A stretch of DNA of 31,999 nt from a virus: positions 1 to 31,999 of IMG/VR virus record IMGVR_UViG_3300037189_007451; one strand, 5' to 3'. This document shows positions 7,287-19,226 of the stretch, in pieces. The position numbers were made by a program, and so were the translations under genes. How positions within the stretch are numbered: position 1 is the first letter of the stretch; every line of letters starts with the position of its first letter. The notes under the pieces were generated by a model. It was not told where the DNA came from and did no database searches. It was given only the letters and a program-made list of their open reading frames with translations.

Positions 7287-9030
7287 TGCTTATATTTCGC
7301 ATCTTCATATCTAGCTTGTTAACAGCATCGTGTGCTTCTTGTGTTGTGTATCGACCTGGCTTATGTACCTGTATCAAGATCTTAGTTGATAAAATCACGT
7401 TAGATAGATGATTCATAGCGTATTCTAATTGTTCTTCTTTAGCCTGTCCTGATTCAACTGCCTTTTGCCAAGCATCGGTAAATTCATACTTAACATCACA
7501 TACTTCAATATCAATATCATGCAAGAAAGCTAGATAGCTATCGCTATCGCTTGCTACGATCTTTTCATAACTACGCTTCTTATCAAACAAGCGGAATGTA
7601 TTTGGTGTTATCACACGAACATGTGATGGATCGTCCCAGGCTATTTCACAACGATGATGCGGCACTTGGATCTCCCACACTGCTCCGTTATTAGAGATGC
7701 GGTACATTTCTTTGACGATATCGATGAAGTTAACACCGTCGTGCCCGAGATGTTCTAGTATATCCTTGGCTACGATATGACCATATTCATTATCTGGCCA
7801 TGGCCACGACTTGCTGTTGAGTTCTACAATCTCGTCTGGATTGCATAAGTCAGAAGCATCAACATTGTGGAAATCATCAAACTTCTTAAATCCACAACCT
7901 AAGTTCAATCTCTTTAGTTCCTTGTCTTGTGAAGGATGTTCTAGGAAATTTAAACCAAATCTAGCTTCAAAGGCACGATATAGATTTTGGAATGTATCGT
8001 TCCATACGCCTTTCTTCTTCTGTCGGAAGAGAGTGACTGATTTATAATATGGACTAGTATTTGAATAAGGAGCTCCTAGCGCCCATGTGTGATATGGCAA
8101 TATAGGAACTATTACCCAAGTTTCTTTACCCATAGCAGCACTGATATGTGCCACACTAGTGCATGATGTAATAACTATATCTAGTTTAGATATAGCAGCC
8201 ATAGTATCTTCCCAAGAAATTAATAGATGTTGCAAATCAATGATATTTTCTGGTAGATCGATTAGATTGTTATCTTTTTGCAAACTGTATACTTGTATAT
8301 CATCATATTTGGCTAATTCAGTGATAAAATTTTCTGGAAACTTACGGAATTGTTGATGTTCAAATTTTGGATTTCCTGCCCATCGTATTCCTACCTTTAC
8401 TTTCTTGTCAGTGCGTATAAATTCACTCCAAGCTTCGACAGATTTTGAACTTGGAGACATATATGGTCCTGAAGGGAGATCATCAAATGTATGACCACAT
8501 AACCAACCTGCACTGAACCCTGGGATCCAATAATCATGTGTAACTTTGTTAGATTCGGCTCTAGTGATACACTGATCAACCCCTTCGATCCTGCTAATAA
8601 CTGAGAACAAAGATGGATCACAAGCTACATAAACTTTTCCAGCACCTAGACGATTTTTTAGTGAAGTAGCAAATCTAGCATGGATAAATTCATCACCATA
8701 ACCACCTTCTAGTGATAAGATAACACCTTTCCCCTCCATATCGTGCTCATTTGGATTAAAAATTGGAGCTGATGTCTTTAACGGAGGGCTACCGTATACA
8801 CTGATAAATCTCCCATTTTCAAGTAGTTGGCATCCTTCTTGATATTGGTTTTGTTGCAATAAAAACCAACCTCGGTTAAAGCTATGTCTAACCCACATCT
8901 CCGGATTTGGATTCCCTTCAGGATCTAATATTCCATCGGGTCCCATTGCTTGAAGCTTTTCGGATGTTTCCCAAGCCTCATCGAAATTTCCTTCGAGCAT
9001 CAGTTTTAATTGAAGATCGATATCATGCAT
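7279..9030 (-). CDS. TPR - GT9 heptosyltransferase-type - SAM methyltransferase fusion
   Basis: Three parts can be read in 583 residues. Residues 1-95 form a TPR-like helical region (LQLKLMLEGNFDEAWETSE, FNRGWFLLQQNQYQEGCQLL). Residues 100-350 match GT9-like transferases that carry TPRs: VILSLEGGYGDEFIHARFA, VKVGIRWAGNPKFEHQQFRK at 211-230, a donor-site region SCTSVAHISAAMGKETWV at 289-306, then LPYHTWALG and SPYYKSVTLFRQ. GT9 includes the ADP-heptose transferases. Residues 373-560 are a class I methyltransferase: LNLGCG at 375-380 (SAM loop), an acidic end in NVDASD, and KDILEHLGHDG at 422-432. The start is fixed by TTAAGGAGAATACT before ATG. The gene lies 31 bp downstream of the giant adhesin gene on the same strand and overlaps GT25 by 8 bases. 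Acceptor and methylated group are unknown. Confidence 0.82.
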   Translation of the reverse strand: MHDIDLQLKLMLEGNFDEAWETSEKLQAMGPDGILDPEGNPNPEMWVRHSFNRGWFLLQQNQYQEGCQLLENGRFISVYGSPPLKTSAPIFNPNEHDMEGKGVILSLEGGYGDEFIHARFATSLKNRLGAGKVYVACDPSLFSVISRIEGVDQCITRAESNKVTHDYWIPGFSAGWLCGHTFDDLPSGPYMSPSSKSVEAWSEFIRTDKKVKVGIRWAGNPKFEHQQFRKFPENFITELAKYDDIQVYSLQKDNNLIDLPENIIDLQHLLISWEDTMAAISKLDIVITSCTSVAHISAAMGKETWVIVPILPYHTWALGAPYSNTSPYYKSVTLFRQKKKGVWNDTFQNLYRAFEARFGLNFLEHPSQDKELKRLNLGCGFKKFDDFHNVDASDLCNPDEIVELNSKSWPWPDNEYGHIVAKDILEHLGHDGVNFIDIVKEMYRISNNGAVWEIQVPHHRCEIAWDDPSHVRVITPNTFRLFDKKRSYEKIVASDSDSYLAFLHDIDIEVCDVKYEFTDAWQKAVESGQAKEEQLEYAMNHLSNVILSTKILIQVHKPGRYTTQEAHDAVNKLDMKMRNISND

Positions 9031-9039
9031 AGTATTCTC

Positions 9040-9066
9040 CTTAATATAGTAGTATTATATATTAAG
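9040..9066. promoter_or_regulatory. AT-rich inverted repeat at the RCC1/GT9 gene junction
   Basis: CTTAATATA (9040-9048) and TATATTAAG (9058-9066) are perfect 9-bp inverted arms around a 9-base loop. In minus-strand RNA the hairpin includes the end of the giant adhesin gene (stop 9062-9064) and touches the strong TTAAGGAGAA ribosome site of the GT9-methyltransferase gene. It could modulate translation of that gene or act as a weak stop. It lacks a GC-rich stem or U-run, so it is not a classical terminator. Confidence 0.35.
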
Positions 9067-12000
9067 AAGATGATATAGTCAATGCGAAATTGATATCAGC
9101 TCTCGTTGCTCCTATAGCTGCCCATTTTGATGTACCAACAACAACTATTGATGAATATACGGCTGTATTATTCTGTGCTAGTTGCCCTGATGCATTATTA
9201 GATCCCCAGAGCCATAATGAACCATCTGACTTAATTGCTGCTAGCGTAGATCCGTTGTTAGTAAGGCCTGCTGTTACCCAACTTCCTTGATTTGCATCTA
9301 TTGGTGTGAATGTGTATGTGGTTAATCCAGTAGGACTTCCACCCGGACCGTAAAGGTATAAGGCACCTTTGGTATCGATAGCTACTGAGTTACGCCCCAT
9401 AGCCGATATTGATTTAAATGCATTATTGGTATATGGTGAGCTTATTAATGCAGGTGCTACAGTAACTGTATACCCATTATACCCCCAGTAATACAATTTA
9501 CCGAATTTATCAAGGGCTATTACATGTGAAGCCCCACCTGATACAGATCTAAAGGATCCACCAGTTAATACTTGTGAAGGAGCACTTCTGTTAGCTGTAT
9601 CTCTAACACCTAAGCGTCCATCTCCATTATATCCAGTAAAAAATACGTTTCCTGAAGGATCCGATAAAGCTATAAAAGCATCCCCACTTGCTACTGCTGA
9701 CCATGAATAAAGATATCCACCAACTGCTCTTGAAGACACTAGTGTAGGAGAACTGCGAGAAGCAGTATCATAAATACCTAACGTTCCGTTAGTATTGTTT
9801 CCCCATACATATGCATTACCAGCAGCATCCAATGCTATCATTCCTCTAGTACCACTTCCTGCATCGACTGTTACAAATGATGTTGTTGTTGGTATTAAGT
9901 TATAATCATACTGATTAAACCCTCCTGATCTACTGTAGTGGCCACCTAATGTTTGTCCTGCTACTCTCAGATATCCACTATTATCTAGATATCCGTACAT
10001 TGAAACACCTGTTTGTGCTGTTCCTTTTGGTAAAACAGCAGATCCATTAGTGATTGAAGATATCTGTGTCAAGTTTGATCTAGCTATATTTGATCCGCTT
10101 AAATTGGCATACCCTATATCACCTGTAAAGTAATAGTTTTGATTTGAATCTACAGCAATCGTTCCACTAGCCAATGCACTAACTGATACCCATGAAATAC
10201 CTACTCCAATTTGAGTTGGAATACTAGTATTCAATATATCACCTGTTCCGAGCTGGCCGGTAGTGTTTAACCCCCATGCCCATAATGATCCATTGAATGC
10301 GATAGCTGCTGCATGATACCCTCCCATTGATACCATTGTCCATGATCCTGGTAGATTAGTATATGTATTACTAGGTGCGATCATATTTGGATAGTTCCTA
10401 GTAGTAGATCCACCATCGCCGGCAAGTCCAGCAGTACCTTGACCCCAGGTCCACAATCTTCCGATCGCATCAATAGCTACAGTACTGCCGTTTCCTCCAA
10501 AACCTGAGCTTCCTCCGCCGCCCTGTCCTCCCATTGATATCATAGTCCATGAACCGTTATATCCATACGCTGTAGAAACCTGTACTGGAGACCTTCCAGT
10601 GTTTGTATTACTGAGTCCTAATTGACCATTATAATTATCACCCCATCCCCATAGAGTTCTATCAGTTTTTATTCCCAACACTGATGGATAGCTTAGATTT
10701 CCTCTTGCTTCTACAGCAATCCAACTACCTGGAATCTGCACCGGATTAGATCTATTTAAGTTATAATTTTCACCGATAGCATAACCCTGACCAATTCCAG
10801 TATATCCCCAAGTCCAAAGTGTTCCGTCGGTTTTAATAGCAGCAACAACACCATCTCCTGATACTGTAGTCCAGCTTCCGGGTATCTGATATCCAAGGTC
10901 ACTAGCGCCCATTACACTATTATTACCTAGCTGACCCAAGTTTCCAGCACCCCAAGCCCATAATCTACTATTAGTATCAACAGCCCAGGTATTACTAAAT
11001 CCTATCATCACTGAAGCCCAAGTCTTAGTTCCAACTTGTACTGGGGAACTTATAGTATAAACACTAGTTCGGGTATGTCCTAATCCTAATTCTCCAGTAC
11101 CATTAAATCCTGACGAGTACATCTTACCATCGTTTGTGATCACAAATCCGTTAACGTCAGCTATTACTGATTGTTTAATGCTATAACCACTCATTACTTG
11201 CGTAGCAAGTCCCGTTGACGAAGACCATCCTATACCTAACTGACCATTGGTACCAATTCCCCAATTCCACAGCGTTCCGTCTGATCTTAATGCAGATACA
11301 CTGCTTGATTTACATGATACACTAGTCCATGAATAATATGAATTATAATGTGTTAGCACAGGATAAAAAGGTGCGCTATGACTACCACCGTCTAATTGGT
11401 GTATTCTACCATTACTAGTATCGCCCCACGCATATATATGAGTTTGTGCATCTGATCTAATAAATCCACCATTAGCTGAAAAACTATCATCTGTACTGAG
11501 TAAGTTTGTTCCTGATAACACTGCTACAGGGCTGGATCTAGTAGTATTTGTTCCATCCCCTGGATATGTTCCTCCTAAACAGTATAGCTGTCCACCGCTT
11601 ATTCCAACTATATTGCTAGTACCAGCATGTATGCCGCTCCAGCTCAATGTTCCAACCTGTGTCGGCGTGGATCTGTTTAGAATATCACCTAGGCCTAATT
11701 GGCCAACGTTATTATATCCCCAAACCCATAGATTTCCATTTGTATCGATAGCTGCTGCGTGGCTTACTGCTATACTTACTTGAGACCAGCGTCTAGTTGA
11801 ATTCGACATCACCTGTACCGGCAATGATCTATTAGCTATATCGCCTAACCCTAATTGTCCAGCAGCATTGTTACCCCAGCTCCATAGTGTACCATCATTC
11901 CTAATAGCCATTACAGCATTAAGACTACATGAAGCTGTACTCCAGATATATGCGTTATATGGTGAAGCTAGTGCAGTAGGAGTTGTTATAGGATTGGCGA

Positions 12001-15000
12001 CAGAATTAACTCCGCCCTCTCCGCTGCTATTTGTCCCCCATGTAAACATAGTCCCATTGATAGATATTGCTATTCCGCCTTGATTTTCTTTTGCCTTTAC
12101 TAACGTAAAACTAGTTCCAGATGCAATCTGCACAGGAGCAGATCTGTCACTGCCAACGCCACCGAACCCTAGATATCCAGAACCGCCATTATCATATCCC
12201 CATGCCCATAATGTTCCATTAGTTTGTATACCAAACACATTGCCATCTCCACCAGAAGCAACGCTTGAATATAACCCTGCAACTTGCACTGGCGACGATC
12301 GTTGAACGACATCATTTTGACCAAGTTGCCCCCAGTTATTATACCCCCAAGCCCATAAGCGACTTTGATCATCTATAGCAAATCCACAAGTGTTCCTTCC
12401 ACCATACACTATCTTAACATAGTTTTTATCAGATGTTGCATTTGGAATTGGACCTAATTTAGTAGGAAGAAGTGTTTGTGTTCCACTAGTAACTGGTGCT
12501 ACTCCGTTTTGTAAAGCGCCGCCCCATCCCCATAGAAGACCTGTTGTATCTATACCAAAATAATTATTAGCCCCAGCTGATATCATTGACCAACTGACTC
12601 CTACTGGAGTACTAACTAGAACTGGTGAAGTATAAGTGGTCGATGTATTATCACCGACGCTATTACCCCATCCCCATAATCTACCAATCGTATCTAAAGC
12701 AAAAAGAGCTGTAGTTCCTAGTCCAATCATAGTAAAACTTTTGTCAGTTATTACTTGGCTTGGAGCAGATCTATTATTAGCAGTAGCATCTCCAGGGAAT
12801 AAGCTACTAGCTCCAGATCCCCACATCCATAATTGTCCACCACTGTTTAATGCCATAACAACACTGGTGTTTAATAATACCTGTCTCCAACTATACGCTA
12901 TAACAACTGGACTTGATCTACTAGTATTTGTTCCATCACCAACGGCGTAAGCTCCTCCATATCCCCATGCCCACAATGTTCCATCATTTCTAACAGCAAC
13001 AGTCGAATTATCAGTAGTTGAAATAGCGTTCCAACTATTAGTACCGATTTGTACAGGACTTGAACGATTAATGACAGTGTTGTCACCTAATTGTCCAACA
13101 GCATTATTGCCCCAAGCCCAAATTCTACCGTCTGATTTTAGGGCTACTATATGACTTGCTCCACTTGCAACATCAGTCCAAGATCCTGCTATCTGTACAG
13201 CAGTTGATTTTAAATCTATTCCTAGCTCTTCATTTCCGCTACTTCCCCAAATATTAATTGAATTTGTGCTAGTAATTGCACCAGCGACAAATATACCTGC
13301 TAATAATCTGTTTCGTGTAGTGCTATACCCTGTACCAATCTGTACTGGGCTTGATCTATTAACAAGAGTACCACTACCTAGCTGATAATTAGCATTATTT
13401 CCCCAAATCCACACTCCTCCGGCATTATCAACCGCAACTGCATGTGATGGACCTGCTGCTATTGAAATAAAGACTTTTCCAGTACCAATAAGGACAGGAC
13501 TTGATTTATTAACAATCGTATTATCACCAAGTTGACCAACAGTGTTAATTCCCCATGCAAATAATCGACCAGTTGTATCAATAGCATAAAAATTGTTACT
13601 TCCTGTGGTAACCATCGTCCAACTGCTAGAACCAATTGCTACCGGACTTGAACGATTAACAATCGTACTATCGCCAAGCTGTCCATATGTATTATCACCC
13701 CAAGTAAGCAAACGACCTAATGCATCTATTCCTGCCATAGCTGTCTCGCTAACTGCTACAGCAGACCAACTGCTAATACCTATCTTATTAGGATACCATC
13801 TCCAAGTAGTTAAATCACTAAGTCCGTTACCCAATATTCCGGATTGATTTCCTCCCCAAGTCCACAACCCACCGTCTGTAGTAACACCTGCGTAATTAGA
13901 ACCAATTCCAACTGTAACCATAGTCCAGGACATTTTTCCATAGACCATTGTAGGGGCGCTTCTGCTCACAATAGTGCCATCACCTATACCATAAGTGGCA
14001 TTAGTACCAAATCCAAGCATTGATCCGTCGAGTCTAATTAAAGCACCATTATTAGTTCCGGCACTAACTGCTGTAAAGCTGCTACCTGCACCGATCTGGA
14101 CTGGACTTGAACGATGAATAATAGTACCATCACCTAATTGCCCGCTGTAATTAAATCCCCAAGCATATGCTTTACCATTGATATCTACTGCTATCGTTGT
14201 TGTTGTTGGTGTTGAATCTCCATTAGAACTAACTGCGTTCCAGCTGCTAGTTCCAATTTGTAATGGTGCACCTGGAAATCCAGCCAAGAATTGATTATAT
14301 AGTGTTGTATTTGTAGTACCTGTAGTACCTGCCCAACCATGTAATACACCTGCGCTAGTAAATGCAAGCCCACCAAAATATCCACCTCCACCAAGTGTTG
14401 TATAGCTAGTTCCTGTACCAATCTGCAATGGACTTGATAGTGTTAATACGCCACCAGTTCCTAGCTGGCCACTAGTGCCTAATCCCCAAGCATAGAGTTT
14501 ACCTAGATTATCTATAGCAAATACTTCGTTATTTCTAGTAGAGCCTACTGTAGTAAAGCTAATTCCTAATGGAAGCACAGCAGTTGGAGCAGATTTGCTA
14601 ACAATAGTAAGATCACCAATCTGCCCACTAGTTCCAAGGCCCCATGCCCAAAGTTTTCCTGTGATATCTATTGCGTACGATGTAGTAAGTTTAGCACTGA
14701 CTATAGTAAAGCTACTAGTTGATGATATTGCTACAGGTGAACTTACGCTTAGAGCAGTTACTACAGCAGCATTGCCAATCTGTCCACTAGTACCTAACCC
14801 CCATGTCCATAACTTCTTCAAACTATCGAGGGCGATTATATGTCCAGTTCCAACATCAACAGCACTCCAGCTGCTAGTAGTTGGACCATATTTAACGATA
14901 CTAGGACCACTGATAGCAACATTGTTGTTGCCCAACGCACCGTTAGTAGGGACGCCGCATACTAGCAAAGTTCCAGTAGTACTTATTAGTGCTGTATTGC

Positions 15001-15710
15001 TGATTCCTGCTGCTACTGCGGTCCAACTATAGTTACCTAACCCTACCATCTGTGGATATGAATAAACTACACCCGAATTAAAGAAATTTCCTACAGAGGA
15101 AGTTGTACCATTAGCTCCCCATCCCCATAGATTACCTTTACTATCTACTGCAAAGGTTTGATTTAATCCAGGGAATACAGCAGTCAGCGCCCCATCAAAT
15201 TGTGCAAGTGCCGCAGCGGTAAACCCGTTTGTAACTAATGTTTGGTTAGTTATAGTACCATTACCTAATTGACCACTAGTATTGAGGCCCCATATTCTCC
15301 ATGTTCCAGTACTTTCTCTTGCAGCTATAGTGCTAGCACCAACACTACTATATACTGCGGTATAGCTAGTTCCTGTTCCGATCTGTATCGGTGAACTCTT
15401 TGCACCAGCTGTACCGTCACCGAGGAACGTGTTACTATTTGCTCCCCATCCCCATAATTTGCCAAGTGTGTCTATGGCATAGAATGTTGATTCTCCACCA
15501 ACGGCCGCAATCGCAGTAAAACTACTACCAATAGGCATAGATACTAGTGTAGGACGACTTCTATTGATAGCAGCACCGTCACCGATCTGACCACTAGTAC
15601 CTAATCCCCATGCCCACAATCTTCCAACAGTGTCAATAGCAGCTACAGCATTAACATTTCCGGCTACAGCAGTCCAACTAATAGGAGTACCGTTTCCTGC
15701 TATTGGTAAT
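9062..15710 (-). repeat. 42 tandem RCC1-type coding repeats (six putative propellers)
   Basis: After the second LamG module the protein is built only of RCC1-type units, about 53 residues (about 158 bp) each. Consensus pieces LWAWGxGTSGQxGDG and [10 protein letters not shown] recur, especially in the 13-15.5 kb part where copies are closest to each other. The last units are degenerate, e.g. [12 protein letters not shown] near the C-terminus. Confidence 0.75.
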
Positions 15711-18700
15711 GGATTATTGACCCTAGTAATAGTAATAGCTGTGCTACTATTATCTATAATAGTAGAATTTTGCAATGATAAGAACACAGTTTGGGTAGTT
15801 ATTGCCTGTATATTAGTTCCTGAACTTTGTGTCGTTGTTAATGCACTAGTCGGCAGAGTAAATGCTCCCGTATATACGCCTAATCCCTTGACTATACGGA
15901 AGTTGCTAATATATCCCTTGAATCCTAGTGTACCTACAGTAAGTGCCATTGCTCCGATTGTAGTTATAGTAGTACTACTAATTAAAGTACCTTCTGCATA
16001 TGTAGTTGCTGCTGGATTTTGTACACCATTAACATATTGAGAAGTATTTCCGCTGACCCTACTAAGTGCTACATGATACCAAACACCTGGCGATAGAGCT
16101 GTACTAACTAATCTAGCAGCAGTACTTACATAATATGTTAATAGATATGCAGCATCTATATACCATGCTGGATAAAGACCCTGTGTTGCGGCAGTCCTAC
16201 TATCGTATATATATTGAATGGCGCCATTGTTAGCATTAGTATATATCCAACATTCGATAGTAAAATCACCTGCACCAAAAGCAAATATTGCATTGTTTGG
16301 CATCGATATATATTCAGCACCGCCACTAAATTTAACGCTATATGTACTAGTATTAAACGGTGTAGGATTTACACTAGCTACCTGTACAGGACTTGATTTA
16401 CTAACAACTGTAACATCTCCTAGCTGGCCACTAGTGCCTAATCCCCAAATCCACAATCTACCTATAATATCGATAGCCATACCCTGCGCCGAGCCCGAAG
16501 AGACTATCGAAAAACTACTACCTGCTAATACTTGTACGGGACTTGATCTAGCAATAACAGTATTATCAGCCAACACTCCATTTGAATTGTTACCCCATGC
16601 AAATAATCGACCACTTGCATCGATAGCATATGTCCAACTAGTTCCACTTTCTACCGCACTCCAGCTACTGTTGTTTACTTTAATTATTGAAGGAAAAGTT
16701 GCAACAGTTTGTGGTATACCGATAGCTCCGGAATTGTTAGCCCCCCATGCCCATAATCCGCCATTACTGTCGATTATGTGTCTAACATCAGTTCCACCAG
16801 CTGAGAATTTTTTTCTATCAGTTGGCCATGTAATCGTGCCCATCTGTATTAAACCGTAATTTTGTGCAAACCTATCACTACCAGTAAATGCAGCTCTGCT
16901 ACCGTATACTAATTGATCAGGCATGAGGTTTACTGTCTGCTTGCCCCATCCAAATACTTTACCATCCTGAGTAACAGCTAACCCGCCTAGATCGTTTAAT
17001 GCTACAGCACTCCAAGCTGAACCTGCTGGTCTGCTTGCTGCTATCTGTATTGGAAAATATGTGTTATAGTTTGTTGTGATAGTATTTCCAATTTGATTTG
17101 AAGTGTTTAATCCCCAACCCCATAATGATCCATCTGTTTTAATACCAACGCCATGGCTATCTGTGACATATATCTTGCTCCATGATGTTGGAGATAACGC
17201 AACGCTAGATGGTGTGCTCATGCTTAATGAGTTTATTCCAGTGCCATTAGTACCATAATCACCAGTTCCCCATGTCCATAGAGTCTTATCGGATTTAATA
17301 GCAAAGTTTACGTTGTAAGAACTCGCGATTGAATTCCAACTATTGCTATCAATCATCACCGGATAATACTTGTTAAAAGTAGTATTATCCCCTACTTGTC
17401 CATAATTATTAATTCCCCATGCATATAATTTACCTGTTGTATCTATAGCAACGCTACTGCTCAATCCAGCACTAATCATTGAAAAAGATGTAAATCCAGT
17501 CCTGTTATATGGGAGATGAATCGTATTGGATATAGTAGGAACTCCGAATCTGTATATAGTGGTATTATTAACTGAGTTATCAATAAATGTTGATGACTGT
17601 AATGCTAATATAGCCACTGTTCCAGCTGATACAGTTGTAGTTAGATCGCCAGTTGGTGGAGTGAAGTTTGTGCTATATATTCCACCGCCGTTAATGATAC
17701 GGAGATTAGACATAAATTGTGTTGAATAAGTACTGCCGTTTGGATCTCTACCAACAGTAAGCCTATATGTTCCGATAGGGTTCCAAGGATCGGTATATGC
17801 TCCGATCGAGATACCATTTATGAATATCCTAGTAGTACCTGCTGCTCTTGAAATCGCTATATGATTCCACTGATAAGCTAGAGTATTAAATGCTGTTAGA
17901 ACTATAATCTTATTTGATTGGGTATATCCAACTTCTCCGTTGTAATATATAATGTTAGTACCATCATACAACAATATCATTCTATAATTGGTACTAACAT
18001 TTGATGATAGATCTATCCAATCTTGACGAACGTTTGTACTTGGAATTAGGTATGACCAAAATTCTATAGTCCAATCATTAGTACCAAACGCAAGAGTAGA
18101 TAGATAATCAGTTTGTAAGTAATCAGCAACACCACTAAAAAATACGCTATAAGATGGTGTTCCACTATAGGACATTACTTGTACTGGTGAAGATCTACCA
18201 ACTAGTCCGCCATCACCTAACTGTCCAACAGCATTATTGCCCCATGCCCATAGACTCTTATCAGATCTTATAGCTAAAACATGAAGATCACCTGCTGATA
18301 CTGCGGTCCAAGATCCCATTACTTGTACTATAGTTCCAACACCAGTGGTATTATTACCCATTTGACCACTAGTTGCTAACCCCCAACCATAAAGTCTTCC
18401 AAGAGAATCTATGGCAAATATGTTGCTTACTCCTGCACTAAATGTAGTATAACTATTAGCCGCAAATATAGGAACTGGTGAATTTGTATAATTACTAGTT
18501 GGCCAACCAGGAATCATGCTTGTTGAGTTATCACCCCATGCCCAGATTGACCCATCTGATAATCTACCCGCACCAAAGGCTTTTCCTAGTGAAAGCTGGC
18601 TCCAACTTAATCCAACTTGTACAGGACTGCTTCTAGATTTACCAAAGTCTCCAACCTGCGGATAGAAGTCTATCGACTTCTGTCCACTACCGTTAAGGAG

Positions 18701-19219
18701 AGGATATCCCCAGGTCCATAATTGTCCAAGTGTGTCTATTCCTGCTGATCTATTATAATTGCTTGATATAGCAGTCCAACTCTTAGTAGGTGCAATCGGT
18801 GTTGGAGTAAAAGCAGCATTAACGCTGTTATTACCTAGTTGACCATATGTGTTAGTTCCCCATCCCCATAGAGTACCGTTATCTCTTATTGCCAGTACAT
18901 GATCTCTTGATGGTAAGCTTATTACGGTCCAAGAATTAGTATCTAGTGCAGCTGGTACAGAATAATCACGTGTTAAATTGTCCCCTAACTGCCCATAACT
19001 TCCGTATCCCCAAGTCCAAAGAGTGTTATCGCTTTTAATAGCTGCAACAGTATCGAAAGAACTTACTATTTTCTTCCAATAGGATGCACCAACCTGTACG
19101 GGAGACGATCTATCAGTGATTGGATATATATTTGCCATACCATTAGTCGCACTTCCCCATGCAAATAACTTCTGATATGTATTGTTATATGTGTTAGCTA
19201 ATAATGTGTTATAAAGCAT
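9062..19219 (-). CDS. Giant RCC1-repeat / LamG adhesin, 3385 aa
   Basis: A 10.2-kb gene for a repetitive protein. The recurring unit is about 50 residues with the RCC1 signature: an AIDxxGxLWAWGxNxxGQLGDG core, then SSPVQI and SWTxVSAG. I count 56 such units by their WG-type motif. Seven precede a LamG/concanavalin-like module at about residues 355-570 ([12 protein letters not shown] ... DWTIEFWSY ... FTPPTGDL), seven lie between it and a second LamG at about 960-1170 ([14 protein letters not shown] ... [11 protein letters not shown] ... [15 protein letters not shown]), and 42 follow. RCC1 units usually form seven-bladed propellers, so eight propellers are implied. There is no signal peptide or transmembrane segment. 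In this context it is probably a long tail fibre or other host-recognition adhesin; LamG domains often bind sugars. It starts 7 bases after the tail-assembly-chaperone-like gene. Confidence 0.85.
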   Translation of the reverse strand: MLYNTLLANTYNNTYQKLFAWGSATNGMANIYPITDRSSPVQVGASYWKKIVSSFDTVAAIKSDNTLWTWGYGSYGQLGDNLTRDYSVPAALDTNSWTVISLPSRDHVLAIRDNGTLWGWGTNTYGQLGNNSVNAAFTPTPIAPTKSWTAISSNYNRSAGIDTLGQLWTWGYPLLNGSGQKSIDFYPQVGDFGKSRSSPVQVGLSWSQLSLGKAFGAGRLSDGSIWAWGDNSTSMIPGWPTSNYTNSPVPIFAANSYTTFSAGVSNIFAIDSLGRLYGWGLATSGQMGNNTTGVGTIVQVMGSWTAVSAGDLHVLAIRSDKSLWAWGNNAVGQLGDGGLVGRSSPVQVMSYSGTPSYSVFFSGVADYLQTDYLSTLAFGTNDWTIEFWSYLIPSTNVRQDWIDLSSNVSTNYRMILLYDGTNIIYYNGEVGYTQSNKIIVLTAFNTLAYQWNHIAISRAAGTTRIFINGISIGAYTDPWNPIGTYRLTVGRDPNGSTYSTQFMSNLRIINGGGIYSTNFTPPTGDLTTTVSAGTVAILALQSSTFIDNSVNNTTIYRFGVPTISNTIHLPYNRTGFTSFSMISAGLSSSVAIDTTGKLYAWGINNYGQVGDNTTFNKYYPVMIDSNSWNSIASSYNVNFAIKSDKTLWTWGTGDYGTNGTGINSLSMSTPSSVALSPTSWSKIYVTDSHGVGIKTDGSLWGWGLNTSNQIGNTITTNYNTYFPIQIAASRPAGSAWSAVALNDLGGLAVTQDGKVFGWGKQTVNLMPDQLVYGSRAAFTGSDRFAQNYGLIQMGTITWPTDRKKFSAGGTDVRHIIDSNGGLWAWGANNSGAIGIPQTVATFPSIIKVNNSSWSAVESGTSWTYAIDASGRLFAWGNNSNGVLADNTVIARSSPVQVLAGSSFSIVSSGSAQGMAIDIIGRLWIWGLGTSGQLGDVTVVSKSSPVQVASVNPTPFNTSTYSVKFSGGAEYISMPNNAIFAFGAGDFTIECWIYTNANNGAIQYIYDSRTAATQGLYPAWYIDAAYLLTYYVSTAARLVSTALSPGVWYHVALSRVSGNTSQYVNGVQNPAATTYAEGTLISSTTITTIGAMALTVGTLGFKGYISNFRIVKGLGVYTGAFTLPTSALTTTQSSGTNIQAITTQTVFLSLQNSTIIDNSSTAITITRVNNPLPIAGNGTPISWTAVAGNVNAVAAIDTVGRLWAWGLGTSGQIGDGAAINRSRPTLVSMPIGSSFTAIAAVGGESTFYAIDTLGKLWGWGANSNTFLGDGTAGAKSSPIQIGTGTSYTAVYSSVGASTIAARESTGTWRIWGLNTSGQLGNGTITNQTLVTNGFTAAALAQFDGALTAVFPGLNQTFAVDSKGNLWGWGANGTTSSVGNFFNSGVVYSYPQMVGLGNYSWTAVAAGISNTALISTTGTLLVCGVPTNGALGNNNVAISGPSIVKYGPTTSSWSAVDVGTGHIIALDSLKKLWTWGLGTSGQIGNAAVVTALSVSSPVAISSTSSFTIVSAKLTTSYAIDITGKLWAWGLGTSGQIGDLTIVSKSAPTAVLPLGISFTTVGSTRNNEVFAIDNLGKLYAWGLGTSGQLGTGGVLTLSSPLQIGTGTSYTTLGGGGYFGGLAFTSAGVLHGWAGTTGTTNTTLYNQFLAGFPGAPLQIGTSSWNAVSSNGDSTPTTTTIAVDINGKAYAWGFNYSGQLGDGTIIHRSSPVQIGAGSSFTAVSAGTNNGALIRLDGSMLGFGTNATYGIGDGTIVSRSAPTMVYGKMSWTMVTVGIGSNYAGVTTDGGLWTWGGNQSGILGNGLSDLTTWRWYPNKIGISSWSAVAVSETAMAGIDALGRLLTWGDNTYGQLGDSTIVNRSSPVAIGSSSWTMVTTGSNNFYAIDTTGRLFAWGINTVGQLGDNTIVNKSSPVLIGTGKVFISIAAGPSHAVAVDNAGGVWIWGNNANYQLGSGTLVNRSSPVQIGTGYSTTRNRLLAGIFVAGAITSTNSINIWGSSGNEELGIDLKSTAVQIAGSWTDVASGASHIVALKSDGRIWAWGNNAVGQLGDNTVINRSSPVQIGTNSWNAISTTDNSTVAVRNDGTLWAWGYGGAYAVGDGTNTSRSSPVVIAYSWRQVLLNTSVVMALNSGGQLWMWGSGASSLFPGDATANNRSAPSQVITDKSFTMIGLGTTALFALDTIGRLWGWGNSVGDNTSTTYTSPVLVSTPVGVSWSMISAGANNYFGIDTTGLLWGWGGALQNGVAPVTSGTQTLLPTKLGPIPNATSDKNYVKIVYGGRNTCGFAIDDQSRLWAWGYNNWGQLGQNDVVQRSSPVQVAGLYSSVASGGDGNVFGIQTNGTLWAWGYDNGGSGYLGFGGVGSDRSAPVQIASGTSFTLVKAKENQGGIAISINGTMFTWGTNSSGEGGVNSVANPITTPTALASPYNAYIWSTASCSLNAVMAIRNDGTLWSWGNNAAGQLGLGDIANRSLPVQVMSNSTRRWSQVSIAVSHAAAIDTNGNLWVWGYNNVGQLGLGDILNRSTPTQVGTLSWSGIHAGTSNIVGISGGQLYCLGGTYPGDGTNTTRSSPVAVLSGTNLLSTDDSFSANGGFIRSDAQTHIYAWGDTSNGRIHQLDGGSHSAPFYPVLTHYNSYYSWTSVSCKSSSVSALRSDGTLWNWGIGTNGQLGIGWSSSTGLATQVMSGYSIKQSVIADVNGFVITNDGKMYSSGFNGTGELGLGHTRTSVYTISSPVQVGTKTWASVMIGFSNTWAVDTNSRLWAWGAGNLGQLGNNSVMGASDLGYQIPGSWTTVSGDGVVAAIKTDGTLWTWGYTGIGQGYAIGENYNLNRSNPVQIPGSWIAVEARGNLSYPSVLGIKTDRTLWGWGDNYNGQLGLSNTNTGRSPVQVSTAYGYNGSWTMISMGGQGGGGSSGFGGNGSTVAIDAIGRLWTWGQGTAGLAGDGGSTTRNYPNMIAPSNTYTNLPGSWTMVSMGGYHAAAIAFNGSLWAWGLNTTGQLGTGDILNTSIPTQIGVGISWVSVSALASGTIAVDSNQNYYFTGDIGYANLSGSNIARSNLTQISSITNGSAVLPKGTAQTGVSMYGYLDNSGYLRVAGQTLGGHYSRSGGFNQYDYNLIPTTTSFVTVDAGSGTRGMIALDAAGNAYVWGNNTNGTLGIYDTASRSSPTLVSSRAVGGYLYSWSAVASGDAFIALSDPSGNVFFTGYNGDGRLGVRDTANRSAPSQVLTGGSFRSVSGGASHVIALDKFGKLYYWGYNGYTVTVAPALISSPYTNNAFKSISAMGRNSVAIDTKGALYLYGPGGSPTGLTTYTFTPIDANQGSWVTAGLTNNGSTLAAIKSDGSLWLWGSNNASGQLAQNNTAVYSSIVVVGTSKWAAIGATRADINFALTISSS
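15710..16345 (-). other. LamG-type module 2 of the giant adhesin
   Basis: Encodes about residues 960-1170. Landmarks: [67 protein letters not shown] and the tail [15 protein letters not shown]. The same landmarks recur in the LamG protein at 22627-26061. Confidence 0.75.
17505..18160 (-). other. LamG-type module 1 of the giant adhesin
   Basis: Encodes about residues 355-570: [65 protein letters not shown] and PPTGDLTTT. It separates the first seven RCC1-type units from the next seven. Confidence 0.75.
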
Positions 19220-19226
19220 GTTTTAT

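Noticed and set aside
11868-16859. Several long plus-strand open frames (e.g. 14595-15032, 15630-16040, 16218-16859)
   Set aside because: They are antisense to the RCC1 repeats. Their openness follows from repeated codons of the real gene, and their products are hydrophobic low-complexity sequence without domains or ribosome sites.
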